This document shows, in pieces, positions 48,038-55,224 of a DNA stretch of 64,000 bases (the stretch's first letter is position 1; every line of letters starts with the position of its first letter). A program made the position numbers and the translations under genes. The notes under the pieces are model-generated. The model saw only the letters and a list, made by a program, of their open reading frames with translations, made no database searches and was not told the origin of the DNA. Source of the stretch: JAIPDZ01 sp034522175. Its GTDB lineage: Bacteria; Desulfobacterota; DSM-4660; Desulfatiglandales; Desulfatiglandaceae. The stretch is from NCBI GenBank assembly GCA_034522175.1, contig JAXHLQ010000001.1, forward strand, positions 1,054,001-1,118,000. The letters run 5' to 3'.

Positions 48038-48379
48038 TTAAGCCGCATTCAGCATGAAATCCACGTGCACGGCGTCAAAGGGGAAAAGGATGAGGCCGTT
48101 ATCGGTCTTTTGAAGTATGCCTGCGTTGAGGAGCGCATGGACGTCGCCATGAACGGCTTTTACGTCTCGCCCCAGCCGCCGGGCTGTCTCACGAATGGAT
48201 AGGGGGCCTGCACCGGTCATGATCTTAAGTAACTCCCATCGCTTTCTGGTGAGCACCTTGAAGAGCAGCGCAGGCGATTGGAAGCTGATGAAGGTCCCTT
48301 GTGATTCTCCCTCAGCGGCTCTATGAAAACGCCGGTTCGTTTCTTCACGGGATGAGATGATTAATGTGACGATACGCAT
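48038..48379 (-). CDS. TumA-type winged-helix antitoxin
   Basis: 113 residues from ATG 48379, which overlaps nothing but follows the toxin stop by one base, with GGAGG 8 nt upstream inside the toxin's end. The C-terminal half is an HTH: LTRKRWELLKIMTGAGPLSI, RETARRLGRDVKAVHGDVHA, LLNAGILQKTDNGLI. It matches the HVO_A0114/TumA-like antitoxins that accompany DUF6516 (TumE) toxins. It would neutralise the toxin and autoregulate the operon. The N-terminal half is charged and probably binds the toxin. Confidence 0.75.
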   Translation of the reverse strand: MRIVTLIISSREETNRRFHRAAEGESQGTFISFQSPALLFKVLTRKRWELLKIMTGAGPLSIRETARRLGRDVKAVHGDVHALLNAGILQKTDNGLILFPFDAVHVDFMLNAA

Positions 48380-48380
48380 G

Positions 48381-48698
48381 CTAAGTCCTCCAACTTTCCA
48401 CGTCTTTCCAGAAATCATCGAGGAGTTTTTGTGACGTGGTGAAGATATAGGGGATTTCCTTCTTGCCCATATGTTTGTGATCACCTTTACCTGTTTCGTT
48501 GTCATAGCGCAAAACACACTGACCATCCACCACGAGGGCGAGCCGGTACTTAAAGGTGTGGTGGCTCCCTGAAACAGGCGGATCCACACGCCATACCACC
48601 ATTTCCACGAACGCTCGTTCGGAAAGAACATGCCGCTCGTCGAGCATCAGGTCGGCGTTCATACCGGGCATAATATCATCGTTCAGAAGCGTTGTCAA
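48381..48698 (-). CDS. TumE (DUF6516) family toxin
   Basis: 105 residues; the start is ATG 48698 or Met at residue 10 (about 48671). The family core is clear: RAFVEMVVWRVDPPVSGSHH, TFKYRLALVVDGQCVLRYDN, ETGKGDHKHMGKKEIPY, then a C-terminal helix LLDDFWKDVE. TumE toxins belong to a type II toxin-antitoxin system and are thought to act as ribonucleases. The antitoxin gene follows immediately, with translational coupling. The pair is probably intact. Confidence 0.8.
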   Translation of the reverse strand: MTTLLNDDIMPGMNADLMLDERHVLSERAFVEMVVWRVDPPVSGSHHTFKYRLALVVDGQCVLRYDNETGKGDHKHMGKKEIPYIFTTSQKLLDDFWKDVESWRT

Positions 48699-48852
48699 AT
48701 ACTACAACAAATCTATCACCCATGGCCTGAAGCCGAGAGAGGAAATGCCACTTCAGGAGACGTGAACCAAAGCCGGCTTCAATAAAAACAAGAGGATTTT
48801 CGTCGACCACCCCATCAGGAGGAGGTTTCTTTAACCGCTCATTCACCTGCTT
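48676..48852 (-). pseudogene. unidentified fragment upstream of tumE
   Basis: The minus-strand frame reads NERLKKPPPDGVVDENPLVF, then IEAGFGSRLLKWHFLSRLQA and MGDRFVVVFDNASE. It looks like real protein but I do not recognise it and it has no start. The palindromic repeat at 48853-48895 is inserted at its upstream edge, in frame. It may be the end of a gene broken by the repeat. Confidence 0.3.
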
Positions 48853-48895
48853 GGTTAAATGCCGCTTTGGCGGCCCTCCCGGGGAGGATTTAACC
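48853..48895. repeat. palindromic three-way-junction repeat, copy 2
   Basis: The outer stem GGTTAAAT/ATTTAACC (8 bp) encloses GCCGC-TTTG-GCGGC (48861-48874) and CCTCC-CGG-GGAGG (48875-48887), again with no unpaired base at the junction. Compared with copy 1 at 28689, both 5-bp hairpin stems and the seven-base core of the outer stem are identical, and only the loops and the outermost outer-stem pair differ. Confidence 0.85.
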
Positions 48896-48906
48896 GGACC
48901 ATTCAC

Positions 48907-49211
48907 TCCCAGCTGAAGACGGGATCTGCGATAAGATGCGAGGGTCGCGAAGAGTGTTTTTGTTATCCTTTGCTACTCCTCCATAGAGTGGAATGGCCCA
49001 GGCCCTTCTTTATGGGATAAGTGAGATAATGCAGAATGGATCAGTCAGGTTGGGAAAATTCTCTCAGGCATTGCCGAGTATGACACGAAGCGGCCCGAAT
49101 GGCAGGTGTCACAAAATGAACCTTCCCTGCTGTTTTATTTTGATTTTTTAGAGCTATGAGACTATAGTTTAAGGTTTTAACCATCATTTCAGCGCCCAAG
49201 GAGTAGAGGTT
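48907..49211. other. non-coding stretch upstream of the aminotransferase
   Basis: 305 bp with no gene. It should contain the promoter of the aminotransferase-hom operon. No clear -35/-10 pair, hairpin or RNA is visible. The left end may be the trailing part of the palindromic repeat unit. Confidence 0.4.
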
Positions 49212-50378
49212 ATGCAGGAATTCAGAAGAATGAGCCGTCTGCCCCCCTACGTGTTTGCCACGGTCAACAAGATCAAGATGGAAGCGAGACACAGGGGAGA
49301 GGATATTATTGATCTCGGGATGGGCAATCCGGACATCGCCACCCCCGAACACATTGTGGAGAAGCTGGTGGAGGCCGCCCGCAAGGGACACAACCACCGC
49401 TACTCTGCCTCCATGGGCATTACCAAGCTCCGACACGCCATCTGTGACTGGTACAAACGCCGGTTCGATGTGGATCTGGATCCGGATGAGGAGGCCATCG
49501 TCACCATCGGTGCCAAAGAGGGCCTGTCCCATCTGGTGCTGGCCACCATCAGCCCGGGAGATGTGGTGTTTGCCCCGAATCCGACCTATCCGATCCATCC
49601 CTATTCGGTGATCATCGCGGGGGGGGACTTGCGCAGCATCCCCATCGGTCCGGAGCGCGATTTTTTTGAAGACCTCCTCAATGCCACCAAGCAGACCTGG
49701 CCGAGTCCCAAGATGCTGATTATCTCGTATCCGCATAACCCCACGACGAATGTGGTGGATCGTGAGTTTTTTGAAAAAATCGTGGAATTCTGCAAGGCCC
49801 ACGAGATGCTCGTGGTACACGACTTCGCCTACGCGGACCTGGTCTTTGACGGATATGACCCCCCTAGCTTTCTGCAGGTGCCGGGGGCAAAAGATATTGG
49901 GGTGGAATTCTTCAGCCTCTCCAAGAGCTATTCCATGCCCGGCTGGCGGGTCGGGTTCTGTGTGGGGAATCCGGAACTGGTCGGTGCCTTGAGGCGGATC
50001 AAGAGCTATCTGGATTACGGGATGTTCCAGCCGATTCAGATTGCCGCCATTATCGCCCTGAACGGCCCCTACGATTGTGTCACGGAGATTGTGGATATTT
50101 ACCGGGAAAGGCGGGATGTGCTGGTAGACGGTTTGGATCGCGTGGGATGGCACATCGAAAAGCCCAAAGGCACCATGTTCGTGTGGGGGAAAATTCCGGA
50201 AAAATTCGCCCATATGGGGTCTGTGGAATTCTCCAAAATGCTGATCAAAAAGGCCAAAGTGGCCGTTTCCCCGGGGATTGGATTTGGGGAATACGGGGAT
50301 GACAGTGTACGTTTTGCCCTGGTGGAGAACCCCCACCGGATCCGGCAGGCGATTCGGGGAATCCGGCAGGTGATGTAG
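49212..50378 (+). CDS. class I/II aminotransferase (AlaC-like alanine or aspartate transaminase)
   Basis: 388 residues of a fold-type I PLP enzyme. Conserved blocks are IDLGMGNPDIATPEHIVEKL, the substrate-side YPIHPYS, NPTTNVVD, and the PLP lysine in SLSKSYSMPGWRVGFCVGNP. AlaC-type enzymes catalyse pyruvate/glutamate or oxaloacetate/glutamate transamination. Here it precedes homoserine dehydrogenase by 88 bp, so it most likely feeds aspartate-family amino acid synthesis. An AAGGAG site lies 10 nt before the ATG. Confidence 0.85.
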   Translation: MQEFRRMSRLPPYVFATVNKIKMEARHRGEDIIDLGMGNPDIATPEHIVEKLVEAARKGHNHRYSASMGITKLRHAICDWYKRRFDVDLDPDEEAIVTIGAKEGLSHLVLATISPGDVVFAPNPTYPIHPYSVIIAGGDLRSIPIGPERDFFEDLLNATKQTWPSPKMLIISYPHNPTTNVVDREFFEKIVEFCKAHEMLVVHDFAYADLVFDGYDPPSFLQVPGAKDIGVEFFSLSKSYSMPGWRVGFCVGNPELVGALRRIKSYLDYGMFQPIQIAAIIALNGPYDCVTEIVDIYRERRDVLVDGLDRVGWHIEKPKGTMFVWGKIPEKFAHMGSVEFSKMLIKKAKVAVSPGIGFGEYGDDSVRFALVENPHRIRQAIRGIRQVM

Positions 50379-50466
50379 ATTGATATTGGGATCATAGATC
50401 GCAACGTCTAAAGAAGTTGACGAAGTCTTTTTGAGATCAACCCATTTCATTCAAAAAGAGGCAACT

Positions 50467-51780
50467 GTGTCAGACATTCATGTGGGGATCCTCGGCTTCG
50501 GGACCGTGGGCGCGGGCACGGTTGAGGTCTTGACGACAAACCGTGAGATCATTTCGAATCGCGTGGGCGCCGATGTGGTCATCAAAGGGATTGCGGATCT
50601 AAATATCGATTCCGACCGGGGCGTCGATATTGACCCGGGGCTTTTGACCCGGGACGCGCTTGCGGTTATCGATGACCCGGGGATCCAGATTATCGTGGAA
50701 CTCATCGGTGGAATGGATCAGGCCAAATCGTTCATCCTGCACGCCATGGAAAAGGGAAAACACGTGGTTACCGCCAACAAGGCCCTCCTGGCAGAGCATG
50801 GTGAGGAGATATTCACTGCGGCTGAGCGGTGCGGGGTTGCGCTTGCCTTCGAGGCGAGTGTGGGCGGGGGTATCCCGCTTATCGGAGCGTTGCGAAACGG
50901 TCTGTCCGCCAATCGTATCCGAAACTGCATGGGGATTTTAAACGGCACCTCCAATTACATCCTCACCAAAATGACCCAGCATGGCCTTCCCTACGCACAG
51001 GTGGTTCAGGAGGCCGTGGACCTTGGGTTTGCCGAAGATCCCCCCACACTCGATGTGGACGGGACCGATGCAGCCCACAAACTGACCATCATGATGTCCA
51101 TGGCCTTTGGGAATCCCGTCCCCTATGACGCAATTTACCGGGAAGGGATTACGGCGCTGACACCGGATGACATCCGGTTCGCCGGAGAATTCGGCTACAG
51201 TGTGAAACTGCTGGCCATCGGGAAAGATCTCGGGAACCGGATGGAGGCGAGGGTCCATCCGGCCATGATCCCCAAGGACCACATACTGGCCAATGTCAAT
51301 GACGCCTTTAATGCCATCCATATCGAGGGGGATTTCGTGGGCCCCAACCTTTACTACGGCCTGGGGGCGGGAAGGCGGCCTACCGGAAGTGCGGTCTGTT
51401 CCGATATCATTGGGTTGGCCCGGCAGATCAATTTTGGGGCAACCGGCGTCATGGCGCCCCTGGGCACCTTCATCCCGCCCAGGACGATCATAGCGGTACA
51501 GCCGATGGATGAATTGACCACGCCCTATTACTTCAGGTTCTCGGCCTTGGACAGTCCCGGCGTCCTGTCAGAGATCGCCGGGATCCTTGCGGATCACCGA
51601 ATCAGCATCTCTTCCGTCATGCAGAAAGGACGGGAGGAAAAGGGATCGGTGCCTATTGTGATGCTGACCCATGAGGCCATGGAAAAGGATGTTCAACAGG
51701 CTGTTTCGTTGATCGATGATCTGCCGGTGGTTACGGACAAGACCGTGGTTATCAGAGTGGAAGAGCGTTCGACAGGATGA
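50467..51780 (+). CDS. hom: homoserine dehydrogenase
   Basis: 438 residues from GTG 50467, which has an AAAGAGG site; the frame is open back to ATG 50431 but without a ribosome binding site. It has the Rossmann start VGILGFGTVGAGTVEVLTTN, the catalytic block EASVGGGIPLIGALRNGLSA and GILNGTSNYILTKM, a dimer region ending in GAGRRPTGSAVCSDI, and a C-terminal ACT domain (FSALDSPGVLSEIAGILADH). The ACT domain usually gives threonine feedback inhibition. The enzyme reduces aspartate semialdehyde to homoserine. Its stop overlaps the next start (ATGA). Confidence 0.95.
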   Translation: MSDIHVGILGFGTVGAGTVEVLTTNREIISNRVGADVVIKGIADLNIDSDRGVDIDPGLLTRDALAVIDDPGIQIIVELIGGMDQAKSFILHAMEKGKHVVTANKALLAEHGEEIFTAAERCGVALAFEASVGGGIPLIGALRNGLSANRIRNCMGILNGTSNYILTKMTQHGLPYAQVVQEAVDLGFAEDPPTLDVDGTDAAHKLTIMMSMAFGNPVPYDAIYREGITALTPDDIRFAGEFGYSVKLLAIGKDLGNRMEARVHPAMIPKDHILANVNDAFNAIHIEGDFVGPNLYYGLGAGRRPTGSAVCSDIIGLARQINFGATGVMAPLGTFIPPRTIIAVQPMDELTTPYYFRFSALDSPGVLSEIAGILADHRISISSVMQKGREEKGSVPIVMLTHEAMEKDVQQAVSLIDDLPVVTDKTVVIRVEERSTG

Positions 51781-53000
51781 GCCCGGTAAAACACAGTGAG
51801 AAATTCGTGCTCCTGGTAGGCGACGGCATGGCCGATTATCCGCTTGCTGAATTGGGCGGGAAGACCCCGTTAGAGACGGCACGCACTCCCCATATGGATC
51901 GAATCGCCGCCTGCCGGGTCGGACTGGCCAGGACCATTCCCGACGGCATGAGTCCCGGGAGTGACGTGGCCAATCTTGCCCTGTTGGGATACGATCCACT
52001 TCAGTACCATACGGGCCGTGCCCCATTTGAGGCCGCCAGCATGGGCGTCGATCTCGCCTCTGATCAGGTGGCTTTTCGCATGAATCTGGTCACGCTTGAC
52101 CATCGGTCGGATCAGGAGATCATCATGCTCAGCCACAGTTCGGGCGATCTCTCCACCGAGGAGGCGGTCCCACTGGTGGATACCCTGAAAGCCGAATTGA
52201 ACTCTCCTATCCTGGCAATTCACACCGGGGTGGCATACCGGCACCTCCTGGTATGGCACAATGGCCCCGAGGACGCCGGGACCATTCCACCGCACGATGT
52301 GCTGGATCAGAATATGGCACCGTATCTTAGCGGCAAAGACAGGGATCCCGTGGTGGACCTCATCCGACAATCCTGGAAATACCTCGATGACCATCCCGTC
52401 AATCAAGAGCGGCGCAGATCCGGATTGAAAGCGGCCAACTCCATATGGCCGTGGGGCCAGGGTCGCGCCCTTCAGCTCCCTTCTTTCCAGTACCAGTATG
52501 GCCTCAAAGGAGGGGGCATTTCCGCGGTGGATCTGCTGCGGGGCATTGGGGTCTACGCAGGTCTCATGCCCATCCTTGTGGAAGGGGCCACCGGATATCT
52601 CGATACCAATTATTCGGGTAAGGCCGAGGAGGCTCTCAAGGCCCTGGATCATCTCGATTTCGTGTTTGTCCATGTGGAGGCTCCTGACGAGGCGAGTCAC
52701 AGCGGGAATGTCGAAGACAAGATTGAGGCCATCGAAGCCTTTGATGCCAAAGTGGTGGGGGCCATCCTCCACGGGCTCGAACGGTTCGATGCCTACCGGG
52801 TGCTGGTGGTTAGTGACCACCTGACGCCTATCATAAAAAGGACCCACACCAGTGACCCGACGCCCTTTGCCTGGGCGACCAAAGAGGAACTGGTCGGGAT
52901 CAAAGGAACCGCGCGTTTCACTGAGAAATCTGCCTCGGCCTCAGGGCTTTTTTTTGAGAGAGGGCATGAGTTGATGCCCATGTTTTTGAGCGGTGCATAA
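51777..53000 (+). CDS. PGM-like proposed homoserine kinase (ApgM family, TIGR02535 type)
   Basis: 407 residues of the alkaline-phosphatase-like, cofactor-independent phosphoglycerate mutase family of archaeal type. Metal-binding motifs are LLVGDGMADYPLAELGGKTP, the Ser-bearing SPGSDVANLALLGYDP, HVEAPDEASHSG and VVSDHLTPIIKRTHTSDPTP. In threonine operons lacking thrB, members of this family have been proposed as homoserine kinases. Here it overlaps hom by 4 bp and no GHMP-type thrB is visible nearby, so that role is more likely than glycolysis. The 4-bp overlap implies coupled translation. Confidence 0.85.
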   Translation: MSPVKHSEKFVLLVGDGMADYPLAELGGKTPLETARTPHMDRIAACRVGLARTIPDGMSPGSDVANLALLGYDPLQYHTGRAPFEAASMGVDLASDQVAFRMNLVTLDHRSDQEIIMLSHSSGDLSTEEAVPLVDTLKAELNSPILAIHTGVAYRHLLVWHNGPEDAGTIPPHDVLDQNMAPYLSGKDRDPVVDLIRQSWKYLDDHPVNQERRRSGLKAANSIWPWGQGRALQLPSFQYQYGLKGGGISAVDLLRGIGVYAGLMPILVEGATGYLDTNYSGKAEEALKALDHLDFVFVHVEAPDEASHSGNVEDKIEAIEAFDAKVVGAILHGLERFDAYRVLVVSDHLTPIIKRTHTSDPTPFAWATKEELVGIKGTARFTEKSASASGLFFERGHELMPMFLSGA

Positions 53001-53057
53001 TCCCTTGACAGGACTTTTGTTTTCCAATATTTTCATGAAAAATTTACTAAAGGCGGC

Positions 53058-53125
53058 CACCAAGACACAAAGACACAAGAAAAAAGCAGGTTTTTTGCAA
53101 AAAACCTTAGTGCCTTCGTGGCAAA
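53058..53125. repeat. palindromic intergenic repeat upstream of adk
   Basis: The left arm CCACCAAGACACAAAGACAC and an inverted right arm (rc GCCACGAAGGCACTAAGG) surround a perfect 18-bp palindrome GGTTTTTTGCAAAAAACC at 53089-53106. It resembles the dispersed ACACAAAG-type repeats of Desulfobacterota. Confidence 0.6.
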
Positions 53126-53146
53126 ATTTAAAGAAGGAGAAAAGAG

Positions 53147-53830
53147 ATGAAGATACTGTTTTTTGGCCCCAACGGCAGCGGCAAAGGGACCCAGGGGGCG
53201 ATTGTAAAGGAAAAATTCGGGATTCCGCACATTGAAACCGGTGTGATCTTCCGGGAGAATATCTCGGGGGGTACCGAGTTGGGCAAAGAGGCCAAGGGGT
53301 ATATCGACCGGGGAGAACTGGTTCCCGACAGCATTACCATTCCCATGATTCTGGATCGGTTGAAGGCGGACGACTGTAAAAACGGATGGCTTCTCGATGG
53401 TTTTCCGCGTAACCTGAACCAGGCTGAAGCGCTGGATGAGGCCCTGAAGGCGGAAGGGATCGATTTGGATATCGTCATTGAGATGGTTCTGCCCCGGGAG
53501 GTCGCCAAGGGCCGGATCATGGGCCGACGACTCTGCGTGAATGACAACAATCATCCCAACAACGTCAATATCGACGCCATTAAACCGAATGGGGATAAGT
53601 GCAGGGTCTGCGGGGGGGAACTCAAGACCCGCTCCGATGACCAGGACGAAGGGGCCATTGACCAGCGGCACAATATCTATTATGACACCGAGACGGGAAC
53701 CACGGCCGGGGTGAACTTTTATAAGGACCTATCCGCTAAGAATGGCGGTGTGCCCAGGATTATCGAACTGGACGGCCGACCGGGGGTGAAAGAGGTTTCC
53801 GCGGAGTTGATGGAAAAACTGGGAAAGTAA
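53147..53830 (+). CDS. adk: adenylate kinase with unusual LID domain
   Basis: 227 residues. It has P-loop FFGPNGSGKGTQGAIVKEKF, the AMP site TGVIFRENISGG and the catalytic GWLLDGFPRNLNQAEALDEA. The LID begins GRIMGRRLCVNDNNHPNN and contains CRVCGGELKTRSDD, then ends VNFYKDL. It is longer than the classical LID. It has three Cys (LCV, CRVC) instead of the four-Cys zinc site of Gram-positive enzymes, so a Cys3 plus His/Asp metal site is possible. It interconverts ATP, ADP and AMP. AAGGAGAAAAG precedes the ATG, and a strong terminator follows. Confidence 0.93.
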   Translation: MKILFFGPNGSGKGTQGAIVKEKFGIPHIETGVIFRENISGGTELGKEAKGYIDRGELVPDSITIPMILDRLKADDCKNGWLLDGFPRNLNQAEALDEALKAEGIDLDIVIEMVLPREVAKGRIMGRRLCVNDNNHPNNVNIDAIKPNGDKCRVCGGELKTRSDDQDEGAIDQRHNIYYDTETGTTAGVNFYKDLSAKNGGVPRIIELDGRPGVKEVSAELMEKLGK

Positions 53831-53857
53831 CGCTCTGAAACGATTTTTGACCAGGAC

Positions 53858-53905
53858 AAACGCCTTTTTTGGGGGCCTGGGGCCCCAAGGAAGGCGTTTT
53901 TATTT
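53858..53905 (+). terminator. intrinsic terminator after adk
   Basis: The outer stem AACGCCTT/AAGGCGTT encloses an inner GGGGCC-TGG-GGCCCC-like stem and is followed by TTTTTATTTT. This is a classical rho-independent terminator. Confidence 0.85.
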
Positions 53906-53928
53906 TAATCCTTAAAAAACCTTCAGCA

Positions 53929-55224
53929 ATGGATGGATTCGTGACCCAGGAGAACAACAGCGAGCGTGCGCTTTTGATCGGCGTCTGTCTACCAGACCAA
54001 GCGGCCTCAGTCAAAGCGGTTGCCATGGACGAACTGGCGCGGCTGGCGGACACGGCCGGAATGATCGTCAGGGACCGGTACATTCAGAACCGGGGCCGCA
54101 TCAGTGGGAAGACATTTGCGGGAGAGGGATTTATTCACGACTGTCTCGGGCGTATTGAAGGAGAGATTGATCTACTGGTGTTTGATAACAATCTGACCGG
54201 ATCCCAGGCCCACAATCTCGAGGTGGCTTTCGGGGTGGAGGCCATTGATCGTACCGAACTGATCCTGCGGATTTTCCACGACCATGCCCGGACAAAGGAG
54301 GCCAAACTGCAGGTGCGATTGGCTGAGTTGAAATACCAATTGCCCAAACTCAAGCGCCTGTGGACCCACCTCGACCGGGAGCGCGGCACCAGCCGAATGG
54401 GCGGTGGCGCTGCCTCGCGGGGCATGGGGGAGAAACAGATCGAGAAAGATCGGCAGGCGGTGCAAAGAGAAATCTACGAGATTGAAAAGCACCTGGAGAA
54501 ATTCTCCAAGCAAATGGATACCCAGCGGAAACTGCGTAGGCGGAACTGCTGGAATGTGGGCCTCGTGGGATACACCAATACCGGGAAATCCACCCTCTTC
54601 AATCGTTTGACGCACTCGGATGTACCGGTTCGGGATAAGCTCTTTGCGACCCTTGATTCCACTTCGAGATCCCTCGATCTAAGCGGGGGGAGGGACATCA
54701 TTCTGTCCGATACCGTGGGATTTGTGGCGGATCTGCCCCACCACCTGGTGGCCTCCTTCCGCGCCACCCTGAGAGAAGCGGAGGAAGCGGACCTCCTGAT
54801 CCACGTGGCGGACATCTCGGATGAGGACCTCGAAAAACATATGGCCGATGTGGACCGTGTTCTCGAAGCCATTGGCGCTCACAGGATCCCCCGGCTTCTG
54901 GTGCTGAACAAGATAGACAAGGTGGATCAAACCGTTATCAACGGAATGAAACGGAAATATCCGGAGGCCCTCGTCATCTCCGCAAGACAAGGGACCCATA
55001 TGGAGGAGCTATTGGAGGAAGTGGACGAACGGATCAACCGGACCCGTCAATATGAACTAAAGATCCCACAGACCCAGCAAAAAGCGGTGAGTGATGCCCA
55101 CACACTGGGCAAGATCACCAAGAAGGCATACGATAATGACTTTGTCCGTTTGACCGTTGAAATGAGCGCACATGACATCAAAGGTCTGGGTCAGTACATC
55201 GATGGTCATGACGATAACCCATGA
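53929..55224 (+). CDS. hflX: GTPase HflX
   Basis: 431 residues from ATG 53929 (MDGFVTQENNSERALLIGVC); the frame reaches back into the terminator, so that part is excluded. The HflX N-domain carries FAGEGFIHDCLGRIEGEIDL and DNNLTGSQAHNLEVAFGVEA, then IDRTELILRIFHDHARTKEA, followed by a helical linker with a Gly-rich loop (RMGGGAASRGMGEKQIEKDR). The G domain has GYTNTGKSTLFNRLTH, DTVGFVADLPHHLVASFRAT and LNKID. HflX rescues stalled ribosomes and is linked to heat shock. Its 3' end overlaps the convergent fadF gene by 47 bp. Confidence 0.95.
   Translation: MDGFVTQENNSERALLIGVCLPDQAASVKAVAMDELARLADTAGMIVRDRYIQNRGRISGKTFAGEGFIHDCLGRIEGEIDLLVFDNNLTGSQAHNLEVAFGVEAIDRTELILRIFHDHARTKEAKLQVRLAELKYQLPKLKRLWTHLDRERGTSRMGGGAASRGMGEKQIEKDRQAVQREIYEIEKHLEKFSKQMDTQRKLRRRNCWNVGLVGYTNTGKSTLFNRLTHSDVPVRDKLFATLDSTSRSLDLSGGRDIILSDTVGFVADLPHHLVASFRATLREAEEADLLIHVADISDEDLEKHMADVDRVLEAIGAHRIPRLLVLNKIDKVDQTVINGMKRKYPEALVISARQGTHMEELLEEVDERINRTRQYELKIPQTQQKAVSDAHTLGKITKKAYDNDFVRLTVEMSAHDIKGLGQYIDGHDDNP

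Noticed and set aside
49041..50450. 469-codon open frame on the minus strand
   Set aside because: It is antisense to the aminotransferase, whose motifs are unmistakable; the protein is His/Pro-rich without a recognisable fold. It is a shadow frame.
51870..52847. 325-codon minus-strand frame
   Set aside because: It is antisense to the PGM-like gene; no domain is recognisable.
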